16,453 nt of DNA from CALKXV01 sp964632495 (GTDB lineage: Bacteria; Pseudomonadota; Alphaproteobacteria; Rhodobacterales; Rhodobacteraceae). Each line of letters begins with the position of its first letter. Position 1 is the first letter of the stretch. The position numbers were made by a program, and so were the translations under genes. Below the pieces are notes generated by a model, which made no database searches, was not told the origin of the DNA, and worked only from the letters and a program-made list of their open reading frames with translations. The stretch lies in contig CAZWDS010000066.1 of the NCBI GenBank assembly GCA_964632495.1, positions 1-16,453 on the forward strand, read 5' to 3'. Positions 6,554 to 13,191 of the stretch are shown here, in pieces.

Positions 6554-7347
6554 TCTGCGGCCTCGATGTCGGCGTCTTCGTCGTCGACTTTTTCGATGGT
6601 CGCTTCCCAGTCTTCTTCGCCATAAATCTCGGTCAGCTTATCGGGGGTCAGGCCAGTTGGCAGTCCGTCATAGACTATTTCGCCGAACCGCAGGCCAACG
6701 ACACGCGGCACGAACATCTGCGCCAAGGCAACGTCGTGAATGTTGATGATCGCGGCCAGCCCGCGTTCTTGGCAAAGCTCGGTGATTAGCCGCATGATCT
6801 GACGGCTGGTCTTCGGATCGAGCGAGGCGGTTGGTTCGTCTACCAGCAAAAGTTTCGGATTCTGGATCAGAGCGCGGCAAATGCCGACCCGTTGGCGCTG
6901 CCCGCCCGACAGTTCGTCGGCGCGTTTGTCGGCCATATGCAACAGGCCCACGCGATCCAGAAGACGGAAGGCTTCGTCGATGTCGGATTGCGGATAGCGG
7001 CGTAGGAAACTGCGCCAGAAGCCGACGTATCCCAGACGCCCGGACAGCACGTTTTCCATCACGGTCAGGCGTTCAACCAGCGCGTATTCCTGAAAGATCA
7101 TCCCCATCTCGCGCCGCGCCTTGCGCAAGGCGGTTGCGCCCAATTTGGTCAGGTCAGCGTCATCCAGAAGAACCGCGCCGCTGGTCGGTTCAACCAGCCG
7201 GTTGATGCAGCGGATCAGGGTGGATTTGCCCGCACCCGATGGCCCGATCAGCGCCAGAACCTGGCCTTTGGGCACCTCTAGGTCAATCGCTTTCAGCGCC
7301 TGATCACCGGTCTTGTATGTTTTCGTAAGCTTCTGAAGGCGCAGCAT
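6550..7347 (-). CDS. phnC: Phosphonate-type ABC transporter ATP-binding protein PhnC
   Basis: A 265-residue ABC ATPase powering the PhnE permeases from the cytosolic side. Walker A GPSGAGKS is at residues 35-42, the Q-loop in MIFQEYALVERLTVMENVLSGRLG (family-typical for PhnC) near 83-106, the signature LSGGQRQRVGICRAL at 146-160, Walker B LLLVDEP at 166-172 and the switch His204. After the core, about 20 residues form an unusually acidic tail (EEDWEATIEKVDDEDADIEA). I chose ATG 7347 over an in-frame Met 16 codons upstream because MLRLQKLTKTYKTGDQAL is the family N-terminus and an AGGGG Shine-Dalgarno lies 6 bases before it. It lies 60 bases after phnD, with a strong hairpin between them, and overlaps the first phnE by 4 bases. 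Confidence 0.95.
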   Translation of the reverse strand: MLRLQKLTKTYKTGDQALKAIDLEVPKGQVLALIGPSGAGKSTLIRCINRLVEPTSGAVLLDDADLTKLGATALRKARREMGMIFQEYALVERLTVMENVLSGRLGYVGFWRSFLRRYPQSDIDEAFRLLDRVGLLHMADKRADELSGGQRQRVGICRALIQNPKLLLVDEPTASLDPKTSRQIMRLITELCQERGLAAIINIHDVALAQMFVPRVVGLRFGEIVYDGLPTGLTPDKLTEIYGEEDWEATIEKVDDEDADIEAAE

Positions 7348-7371
7348 AAAATGCCCCTGACAAGGGTGGTG

Positions 7372-7393
7372 GGCGGGCCCGGTCAGGCCCGCC
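7372..7393 (-). repeat. Strong GC hairpin between phnD and phnC
   Basis: A perfect 8-bp stem, GGCGGGCC / GGCCCGCC (7372-7379 with 7386-7393), has a 6-base loop. Read on the minus strand it begins 14 bases after the phnD stop codon and ends 24 bases before the phnC start. No T-run follows. Such intercistronic hairpins after binding-protein genes (for example in malEFG of E. coli) protect the upstream mRNA and raise binding-protein levels relative to the permeases; that role is inferred here. Confidence 0.7.
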
Positions 7394-7407
7394 ATATCGG
7401 TTCGGGA

Positions 7408-8382
7408 TTATTCGCAGGCGTAAGACACGCCGTTGGCGGTGTCGATTTTGCGGATCACTTCCCAGAACTCCTGATAGGTCATCTCAAGAAACTGACCCTC
7501 GTTAGACTTCGAGAATTCTTCCTCAAGCGTCGTGCCTTCCCATTCGAAGCTGAAGAACGCGTTGCGGATTTTGTCCTGCAACTCGGGCGTCAGGTTGTAG
7601 ACGGTGCCAAACCCCGTGGTCGGGAAGGTCTGGGATTTGTAGATCACCTTCACGTCTTCTTCCTTGATCACATCGCGTGAAATCATCCGCGACTTGACCG
7701 AGTTTGCAATCGAGGCTGCCATGTAGTCCTTGTTGGCAACACCCAGGATCGAGTTGTCGTGCTTGCCGGAATAGACCGGTTCGAAATCCCGTTCGGGCAG
7801 CATGTCGAAGTCGCCCTTCAGGATCGCGGATGGTGCCTTGAAGCCCGAGTTCGAGGTGGGCGACGTGAAGGCCAACTGCTTGCCTTTGATATCCTCGACA
7901 CTTTCGATGCCCGAGCCGGGATAGGTGATGATCTCCATCTCGTAGCCAAAGTTGCCGTCTTTCGAGGCCATGATGGTGAAGGGCCGGAAGCCGGCGCAGT
8001 TCACGGCCAGAGGGTTCGACCCGGTGTTGAAACCCGCGATATGCAGGCGACCCGACCGCATCGCTTCGATCTGAGCGGCGTTGTTCTGAACCGGGAAGAA
8101 GACCACGTCTTTGCCGGTTTCGGCTTCGAGGTGGGTCAGGAAATCAGACCATGCGGTTTTGTAAACGGCGGGATCCTCGACGGGTGTGTAGGCGAAGATC
8201 AATGTGTCGGGGTCAAGCTGGTCGGCGGCATCCGTGGGGATGTCTGCGATCAGGTCGCCATCCACATCGCAAAACCGGTCGTCCAGATCACCGCGCGGGC
8301 AATCCTGTGCCGTGGCGGCAGCTCCAAGCGACATGAACGCAATTGCCGAAGCGCCAAGCAAGAGTTTGACGTTGAGTTTCAT
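7408..8382 (-). CDS. phnD: Phosphonate-type ABC transporter periplasmic binding protein PhnD
   Basis: A 324-residue periplasmic solute-binding protein of the PhnD (phosphate/phosphite/phosphonate) family. The signal peptide is MKLNVKLLLGASAIAFMSLG plus AAATAQ, with cleavage near residue 26. The PhnD fold is shown by LIFAYTPVEDPAVYKTAWSD near 61-80, GRLHIAGFNTGSNP, the anion-binding TSPTSNSGFKAPSAIL (equivalent to the family's STSG phosphonate-binding turn) and SGKHDNSILGVANKDYMAAS. An insert after the signal peptide has Cys28, Cys38 and a DxDGDxxxD pattern (39-47) like a calcium loop; two more cysteines occur later (AVNC and the terminal YACE). The start at 8382, preceded by GGGAGAG, gives the signal peptide; an upstream in-frame Met does not. 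No C-P lyase gene is nearby, so the ligand is open. Confidence 0.93.
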   Translation of the reverse strand: MKLNVKLLLGASAIAFMSLGAAATAQDCPRGDLDDRFCDVDGDLIADIPTDAADQLDPDTLIFAYTPVEDPAVYKTAWSDFLTHLEAETGKDVVFFPVQNNAAQIEAMRSGRLHIAGFNTGSNPLAVNCAGFRPFTIMASKDGNFGYEMEIITYPGSGIESVEDIKGKQLAFTSPTSNSGFKAPSAILKGDFDMLPERDFEPVYSGKHDNSILGVANKDYMAASIANSVKSRMISRDVIKEEDVKVIYKSQTFPTTGFGTVYNLTPELQDKIRNAFFSFEWEGTTLEEEFSKSNEGQFLEMTYQEFWEVIRKIDTANGVSYACE

Positions 8383-8458
8383 AAGTTCTCTCCCAGGTAA
8401 GCGGTCTGTTGAATGCCGCGTTGATGTCTTAGCCGTCCTTTGCAACAGCCATGTGTCG

Positions 8459-9268
8459 TTAGTCCGTAACGATGATCTCTACTTTTGCGGCCACCAGTGC
8501 GCTTTGAAGATCACCTGTGGGCTTTGCGTCGACGATAATGGAGTGCAGGCTGGACAGGTCTCCAACCTGCGCCAAGCCTTTGCGTCCGAATTTATCTGAC
8601 CCGATCAGAAGATGCCGGTGCGCCGCCCGTTGCAGCATCACGCGTTTGACGGCTGCAAAGCCGCGCACCGTTTCTGACGGACCGTCGGCCGAGAACCCGG
8701 ACGAGCCGATCATGCAACGATCCACATTAAAACGCGCCAGAAATTCCAGCGTTTCGGTACCGATCACAGCGGATTCCGCAGCCAGATATTCACCCGGGCA
8801 CAACAGCACCTGCGCCGCCCCATGCCCCAAGGTCATGGCGACAGGGATCGAGTTTGTGATGACGGTGCACGAGGTGCCGCGATACGCCAGCGCACGTGCC
8901 ATTTCGATGGTGGTTGATCCGGAATCGATCATCACCGTTTCGCCGTCCTGAACCATGTCAGCGGCCCGCCGCCCGATCCGTTCACGCTCTTCAATACGGG
9001 CACTCGCGCGTTCGTCCAGGCTGGGATAATGCCCTTGGGCCGGTGCCGTGGCACCGCCATGGGCACGCGCAACAAGGCCCTGATCCGCCAGCGCATCAAA
9101 GTCGCGGCGCAGGGTTTCGGTCGAGACATTGAACCGCGAGGAAAGTTCACTGATCCGCACGTGGGGGCGCAATTTCAGTTCCAGAAGAATCTGCCGCCTC
9201 CGCTCGGTTTTCTTCAAACGCGACCGGCCAGCCTCGGCACCATTTTCATTCGTTTCAGCCTTAGGCAT
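8459..9268 (-). CDS. DeoR/GlpR-family transcriptional regulator
   Basis: A 269-residue DNA-binding regulator. After a charged N-terminus the DeoR helix-turn-helix spans about residues 22-75, with the classic ISELSSRFNVSTETLRRDF and DALADQGLVARAHGGA. The C-terminal DeoRC sensor domain (about 90-250) has DSGSTTIEMARAL, VITNSIPVA, MIGSSGFSADGPSE and IGSDKFGRKGL, which in this family bind phosphorylated sugars or polyols. I chose ATG 9268 because it is preceded by GGGGAAGG; 40 further in-frame residues upstream are not family-like. phnD begins 76 bases after its stop on the same strand, so it may be co-transcribed with and control the transporter. A phnF-type (GntR) regulator would be usual for C-P lyase operons; a DeoR protein points to another inducer, perhaps a sugar or glycerol phosphate (inference). 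Confidence 0.93.
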   Translation of the reverse strand: MPKAETNENGAEAGRSRLKKTERRRQILLELKLRPHVRISELSSRFNVSTETLRRDFDALADQGLVARAHGGATAPAQGHYPSLDERASARIEERERIGRRAADMVQDGETVMIDSGSTTIEMARALAYRGTSCTVITNSIPVAMTLGHGAAQVLLCPGEYLAAESAVIGTETLEFLARFNVDRCMIGSSGFSADGPSETVRGFAAVKRVMLQRAAHRHLLIGSDKFGRKGLAQVGDLSSLHSIIVDAKPTGDLQSALVAAKVEIIVTD

Positions 9269-9272
9269 CCAA

Positions 9273-9280
9273 CCTTCCCC
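9273..9280 (-). promoter_or_regulatory. Shine-Dalgarno fixing the DeoR start
   Basis: The minus strand reads GGGGAAGG, ending 4 bases before the ATG at 9268. This supports the shorter 269-residue product over the Met at 9388. Confidence 0.6.
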
Positions 9281-9307
9281 GAGTCGCCGTGTTAGCAAAA
9301 CTGTGGT

Positions 9308-9322
9308 GTTTCGGGCGAAAAC
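9308..9322. promoter_or_regulatory. Candidate regulator-binding palindrome in the deoR/Nudix divergent region
   Basis: The sequence GTTTCGGGCGAAAAC contains inverted arms TTTCG and CGAAA separated by GG. It lies 40 bases upstream of the DeoR start and about 100 bases upstream of the Nudix gene. TTTCG-containing repeats recur, as far as I recall, among operators of the DeoR/GlpR family, so autoregulation is plausible. No second copy was found just upstream of phnD, which would fit control of the whole run from this site. Confidence 0.4.
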
Positions 9323-9424
9323 GCAAATATTTTGTTGCATACCCCACCAATTCGGTGTGAGTTTTTTAGAAATGCCAAAGGAACTCAATCAATCTGTCCG
9401 TTTGCACTGTCCGGGCGTCCTGAC

Positions 9425-9892
9425 ATGAAGGCCGACAAAGAGATCGCCGATCAGATCGCTGCCCTTCCCGTATACTGGGATAACAAGGGCAAATTACGCG
9501 TTCTGATGGTGACGTCGCGGGATACCGGACGCTGGGTGATGCCCAAGGGTTGGCTGATGGATGGCAAGAAACCGTGGGATGCCGCCAAGATCGAAGCCTT
9601 GGAAGAAGCCGGTGCCGTGGGGTTTGTGTCAGACAAGACCATTGGTCGCTATCATTACACGAAACGCTTGGGCGGAGGGCGCAAACTGCGGTGCCGTGTG
9701 ATGGTCTATCCAATGGTGGTCGACCGGCTGAAGCGGCGCTGGAAGGAACGCGCAGAACGCAAACGCCACTGGTTTTCGCCCAAGAAAGCGGCCAAGCTGG
9801 TGGACGAACCCGAGTTGACGGCCTTGCTGCTGGAACTGGCAGAAGACCCAAAAACAGCGACCGTCTTCGAAGATTTGCGTCGGGCCTCGTAA
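9425..9892 (+). CDS. Nudix hydrolase (alphaproteobacterial DIPP-like)
   Basis: A 155-residue cytosolic Nudix protein. The strand-rich N-terminus (IAALPVYWDNKGKLRVLMVTS) leads to GRWVMPKGWLMDGKKP and the Nudix helix IEALEEAGAVG (about residues 42-66). Compared with the canonical box Gx5Ex7REUxEExGU, the first Glu is Lys48 and the Arg is Ile56, but the metal-binding Glu57, Glu60 and Glu61 are kept. This form (PKGW with GK) resembles diphosphoinositol-polyphosphate phosphohydrolase-like Nudix proteins common in alphaproteobacteria; the substrate is not known. ATG 9425 gives the family N-terminus; the Shine-Dalgarno is weak. It is divergent from deoR and 56 bases upstream of the second ABC importer on the same strand, so it could share a transcript with it. 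Confidence 0.88.
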   Translation: MKADKEIADQIAALPVYWDNKGKLRVLMVTSRDTGRWVMPKGWLMDGKKPWDAAKIEALEEAGAVGFVSDKTIGRYHYTKRLGGGRKLRCRVMVYPMVVDRLKRRWKERAERKRHWFSPKKAAKLVDEPELTALLLELAEDPKTATVFEDLRRAS

Positions 9893-9948
9893 GCCAGACG
9901 GAGAAAAGCCGGATGAACCGGTGTGCTTGAAACCTAGGGAGGAAAGAC

Positions 9949-10974
9949 ATGAAAAAACTATCACTTGCAGCGGCGGGATCGCTGATTGCCTTTGCGGCGT
10001 CGATGGGGGCTGCACAGGCCGACAAGTTGACGCTTTATTGTTCAGCACAAGAAGACTGGTGCCAGTTGATGGCGCGCAGTTTTGAGGATGCGACGGGCAT
10101 CGACGTCAACATGACGCGCAAATCTTCGGGCGAGACTTTTGCGCAAATCCGCGCCGAATCTTCGAACCCCAAGGGCGATGTCTGGTGGGGCGGCACGGGT
10201 GATCCGCATTTGCAGGCCGCCGAAGAAGGTCTGACCATGGAATACATGTCGCCGATGCGCGACCAGTTGCATCCTTGGGCGATTTCTCAGGCCGAAAGTG
10301 CCGGAAACAAAACCATCGGCATCTATTCCGGTGCACTTGGCTATGGGTACAACACCGAAATTTTGGCGGCGAACAATCTGCCCGAGCCTGCCTGCTGGGA
10401 AGACCTGCTGAAGCCGGAATACAAAGGCCACGTGCAAATGGCGAACCCGAATTCTTCGGGCACGGCATACACGACGCTGGCGTCCATGGTGCAGATTTTT
10501 GGCGAAGACAAAGGCTTTGAATTCATGAAGGGCCTTCATGCCAATGTGAACCAGTACACCAAGTCAGGCTCGGCCCCGATCAAGGCCGCGGGACGCGGCG
10601 AAAACACCATCGGCATCGTCTTTATGCATGACGCGGTGGCGCAGGCCGTTTCGGGTTTCCCGATCAAGGTCGTGGCTCCTTGCGAAGGCACCGGATATGA
10701 AATCGGCTCGATGTCGATCATTGATGGGGCGCGCAACGAAGACGAGGCCAAGCAGTTCTATGACTGGGCGTTGAGTGCTGATGCGCAGAACCTTGCTTTG
10801 GAAGTGAACGCTTTCCAGGTGCCGTCGAACACCGGTGCAATGACGTCGGAAAGTGCGCCGGACATGTCGACGATCAAGCTGATCGACTATGACTTCAAGA
10901 AGTACGGCTCAAGCGACGAGCGTAAGCGGCTGTTGCAGAAGTGGGATGAAGAGGTTTCGGTTCTGCCGCAGTAA
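9949..10974 (+). CDS. ABC transporter periplasmic binding protein, Fe3+/2-AEP class (AfuA/FbpA-like)
   Basis: A 341-residue periplasmic solute-binding protein. The signal peptide MKKLSLAAAGSLIAFAASMG plus AAQA is cleaved near residue 24. The mature start DKLTLYCSAQEDWCQLMARS, then FAQIRAES and GDVWWGGTGDPHLQAA (76-91) place it in the ferric/polyamine-like cluster (COG1840, AfuA). Iron-binding FbpA proteins coordinate metal with adjacent tyrosines; no Tyr-Tyr pair occurs anywhere here, so iron is doubtful. Related transporters carry 2-aminoethylphosphonate (for example AepXVW and PhnSTUV), which I consider a real alternative. Cys31 and Cys38 could form a disulfide. A strong Shine-Dalgarno (AGGGAGGAAA) precedes the ATG. 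It is first of a three-gene importer; its stop abuts the permease GTG. Confidence 0.88.
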   Translation: MKKLSLAAAGSLIAFAASMGAAQADKLTLYCSAQEDWCQLMARSFEDATGIDVNMTRKSSGETFAQIRAESSNPKGDVWWGGTGDPHLQAAEEGLTMEYMSPMRDQLHPWAISQAESAGNKTIGIYSGALGYGYNTEILAANNLPEPACWEDLLKPEYKGHVQMANPNSSGTAYTTLASMVQIFGEDKGFEFMKGLHANVNQYTKSGSAPIKAAGRGENTIGIVFMHDAVAQAVSGFPIKVVAPCEGTGYEIGSMSIIDGARNEDEAKQFYDWALSADAQNLALEVNAFQVPSNTGAMTSESAPDMSTIKLIDYDFKKYGSSDERKRLLQKWDEEVSVLPQ

Positions 10975-13191
10975 GTGACTGACACCACAACAAAAACGGC
11001 CCATCCGGTCCTGATCTTCTGGATCATCGCCGGGTGGGTCGGTTACTGCCTTCTGCCGTGGTACATGGTGGAGGATGGGATTTGGTCGTTCGAATGGTTG
11101 ATCGACGGCTATCCCTTTGACACTGACTATGCACCGGGCGCGTTCCTGATTGGACAGGGCGAAAAGCTTTGGCTTGCGCCTTTGCTGATCCCTCTGGCCA
11201 TGCCATTGTTTGTTTTGGGTCGCGCCAAATCTGATCCGATATATGCCCGCATTCTGATCCTTGCCGGTGCTCTTGGGTTTGGCTGGCTGATCGCGCAGGG
11301 TTTTTCCATCGGCATACGGGGATTCAACTTCGAGTGGCAGGACGCGCTATTCGGAGATCTCAAGATCCGTCAGTTTGGCATGGGCTATGGCGCGATGATC
11401 TGTGCCTCTAGCTTCCTGTTTCTTTTGACCCAAGGCATCGCCGCAAGGGGCGCCGTTAACGGTGACGTCTTTGTCGTCAGCGCCATTGGTGGCGTCATCA
11501 CCATCGTCACCGCTTTTGTCTTTTTCCCAATCGCAAAGATGCTGTTCGCCGCCTTCGTAACCGAGGACGGGGCTTATTCCCTGTCAGTTTTTGCGGCGAA
11601 GTTCTTTGATGATCGGCTTTGGGGCTTGGGCTGTTTCTGGGGCGCGAAATGCGGGGCGGCTTGGAATTCGCTGATCCTTGCTGTGCTTGTCGGCTTTATC
11701 ACAACGGTGCTGGGCCTTTGCTTTGCGCTTGTCGTGACACGATCCGGTTTTCGGTACAAACGTGCGTTGCGCGCGCTCACCGTTTTGCCGATCATCACGC
11801 CGCCCTTTGTCATCGGCCTGGCGCTGATCCTACTCTTCGGCCTCTCAGGCTCGGTCACCCAATTCGTCGCCGAATTGTTCGGCACCCAACCCACGCGATG
11901 GCTTTACGGGATGCCCGGAGTCCTCATCGCCCAGACCCTCGCCTTCACACCCATTGCTTTCCTCGTCTTGATCGGCGTGGTCGAAGGTGTGTCGCCCTCG
12001 ATGGAGGAGGCGGCGCAAACGCTGCGCGCCAACAAGTGGCAAACCTTTAGAACCGTGTCCCTGCCCCTGATGCGCCCCGGCCTTGCCAATGCCTTTCTTC
12101 TGGGTTTCATCGAGTCGATGGCCGACTTCGGCAACCCGCTGGTTCTGGGTGGCAACTTCGACGTTCTGTCCACGGAAATCTTCTTTGCCATCGTCGGCGC
12201 TCAATACGACCAAGGCCGTGCCGCCGTGCTGGCCATGGTCTTGTTGTTCTTCACCCTGTCAGCCTTTTACGCGCAGCGCGTCTGGTTGGGGAAGAAAAGC
12301 TATACCACCGTCACCGGAAAAGGCGACGCGGGCGTGCATCCCTTGATGCCCACGGGCTTGTCAGTGCCGGTTATGGTGATCGCCTTGGGATGGGGTCTGT
12401 TCACCATCATCGTCTATGCGATGATCGTGTACGGCAGCGTGGTCGAGCTTTGGGGCGTGAATAACTCTCTGACTTTGAAGCATTATGTTACAGCGTTTAG
12501 CGTTCGCTTCGAAGAGGAAGGCATCCGTTGGACCGGCGCGGCTTGGGACAGTTTCTGGACCACGATCACCATCGCCGCCATCGCCGCACCCTTGACCGCT
12601 GCCGTCGGATTGGTGACCGCCTACCTGCTGACGCGCCAAAGTTTCGCGGGCAAGAACGCTTTTGAGTTCGGCACCATGCTAAGTTTCGCGATCCCCGGCA
12701 CCGTCATTGGCGTCAGCTATATCCTTGCCTTCAACGTGCCCCCGATCGAGATCACCGGCACGGGTGTCATCCTTGTGGTCAGCTTCATCTTCCGCAACAT
12801 GCCCGTGGGTGTGCGTGCAGGCATCGCGTCGATGTCGCAACTGGACAAATCGCTGGACGAATCCTCGCTGACCCTTGGTGCCAATTCATGGCAAACCTTC
12901 CGCCGCATCATCCTGCCGCTGCTGCGCCCTGCCATTCTTGCCGCGCTGGTTTACAGCTTTGTCCGTGCCATGACGGCGATTTCGGCGGTGATCTTTCTGG
13001 TCAGCGCGGAATACGACATGGCGACCAGTTATATCATCGGGCGGGTCGAGAATAACGACTATGGCCTTGCCATCGCCTATTCCACCACGCTGATCTTCGT
13101 GATGCTGACGGCGGTCGGGCTTTTGCAACTTGTCGTCGGCCGGGTTCAGATCGGCCGACGCACGCAACTTGGAACCGGGAGATCCTCATGA
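10975..13191 (+). CDS. Fused double-domain ABC permease (FbpB/ThiP-like) with N-terminal extension
   Basis: A 738-residue inner-membrane protein containing two binding-protein-dependent permease domains in one chain. The two EAA loops are EEAAQTLRANKWQTFRTVSL (from about residue 344) and DESSLTLGANSWQTFRRIIL (from about residue 628), each followed by a Pro and more membrane segments. About 230 residues precede the first permease core, with roughly four hydrophobic segments (LIFWIIAGWVGYCLLPWY, LWLAPLLIPLAMPLFVLG, ILILAGALGFGWLIAQG, GYGAMICASSFLFLLTQG) before the usual helices. Standard fused ferric permeases are about 500-560 residues, but long forms of about 700 also exist. The start is GTG directly after the TAA of the binding protein; the end overlaps the ATPase ATG by four bases. 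Channel for the same substrate as its neighbours. Confidence 0.9.
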   Translation: MTDTTTKTAHPVLIFWIIAGWVGYCLLPWYMVEDGIWSFEWLIDGYPFDTDYAPGAFLIGQGEKLWLAPLLIPLAMPLFVLGRAKSDPIYARILILAGALGFGWLIAQGFSIGIRGFNFEWQDALFGDLKIRQFGMGYGAMICASSFLFLLTQGIAARGAVNGDVFVVSAIGGVITIVTAFVFFPIAKMLFAAFVTEDGAYSLSVFAAKFFDDRLWGLGCFWGAKCGAAWNSLILAVLVGFITTVLGLCFALVVTRSGFRYKRALRALTVLPIITPPFVIGLALILLFGLSGSVTQFVAELFGTQPTRWLYGMPGVLIAQTLAFTPIAFLVLIGVVEGVSPSMEEAAQTLRANKWQTFRTVSLPLMRPGLANAFLLGFIESMADFGNPLVLGGNFDVLSTEIFFAIVGAQYDQGRAAVLAMVLLFFTLSAFYAQRVWLGKKSYTTVTGKGDAGVHPLMPTGLSVPVMVIALGWGLFTIIVYAMIVYGSVVELWGVNNSLTLKHYVTAFSVRFEEEGIRWTGAAWDSFWTTITIAAIAAPLTAAVGLVTAYLLTRQSFAGKNAFEFGTMLSFAIPGTVIGVSYILAFNVPPIEITGTGVILVVSFIFRNMPVGVRAGIASMSQLDKSLDESSLTLGANSWQTFRRIILPLLRPAILAALVYSFVRAMTAISAVIFLVSAEYDMATSYIIGRVENNDYGLAIAYSTTLIFVMLTAVGLLQLVVGRVQIGRRTQLGTGRSS

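Noticed and set aside
9269..9388. Longer start for the DeoR regulator at 9388.
   Set aside because: The extra 40 residues are unlike the family, would cover the candidate operator, and ATG 9268 has a strong Shine-Dalgarno.
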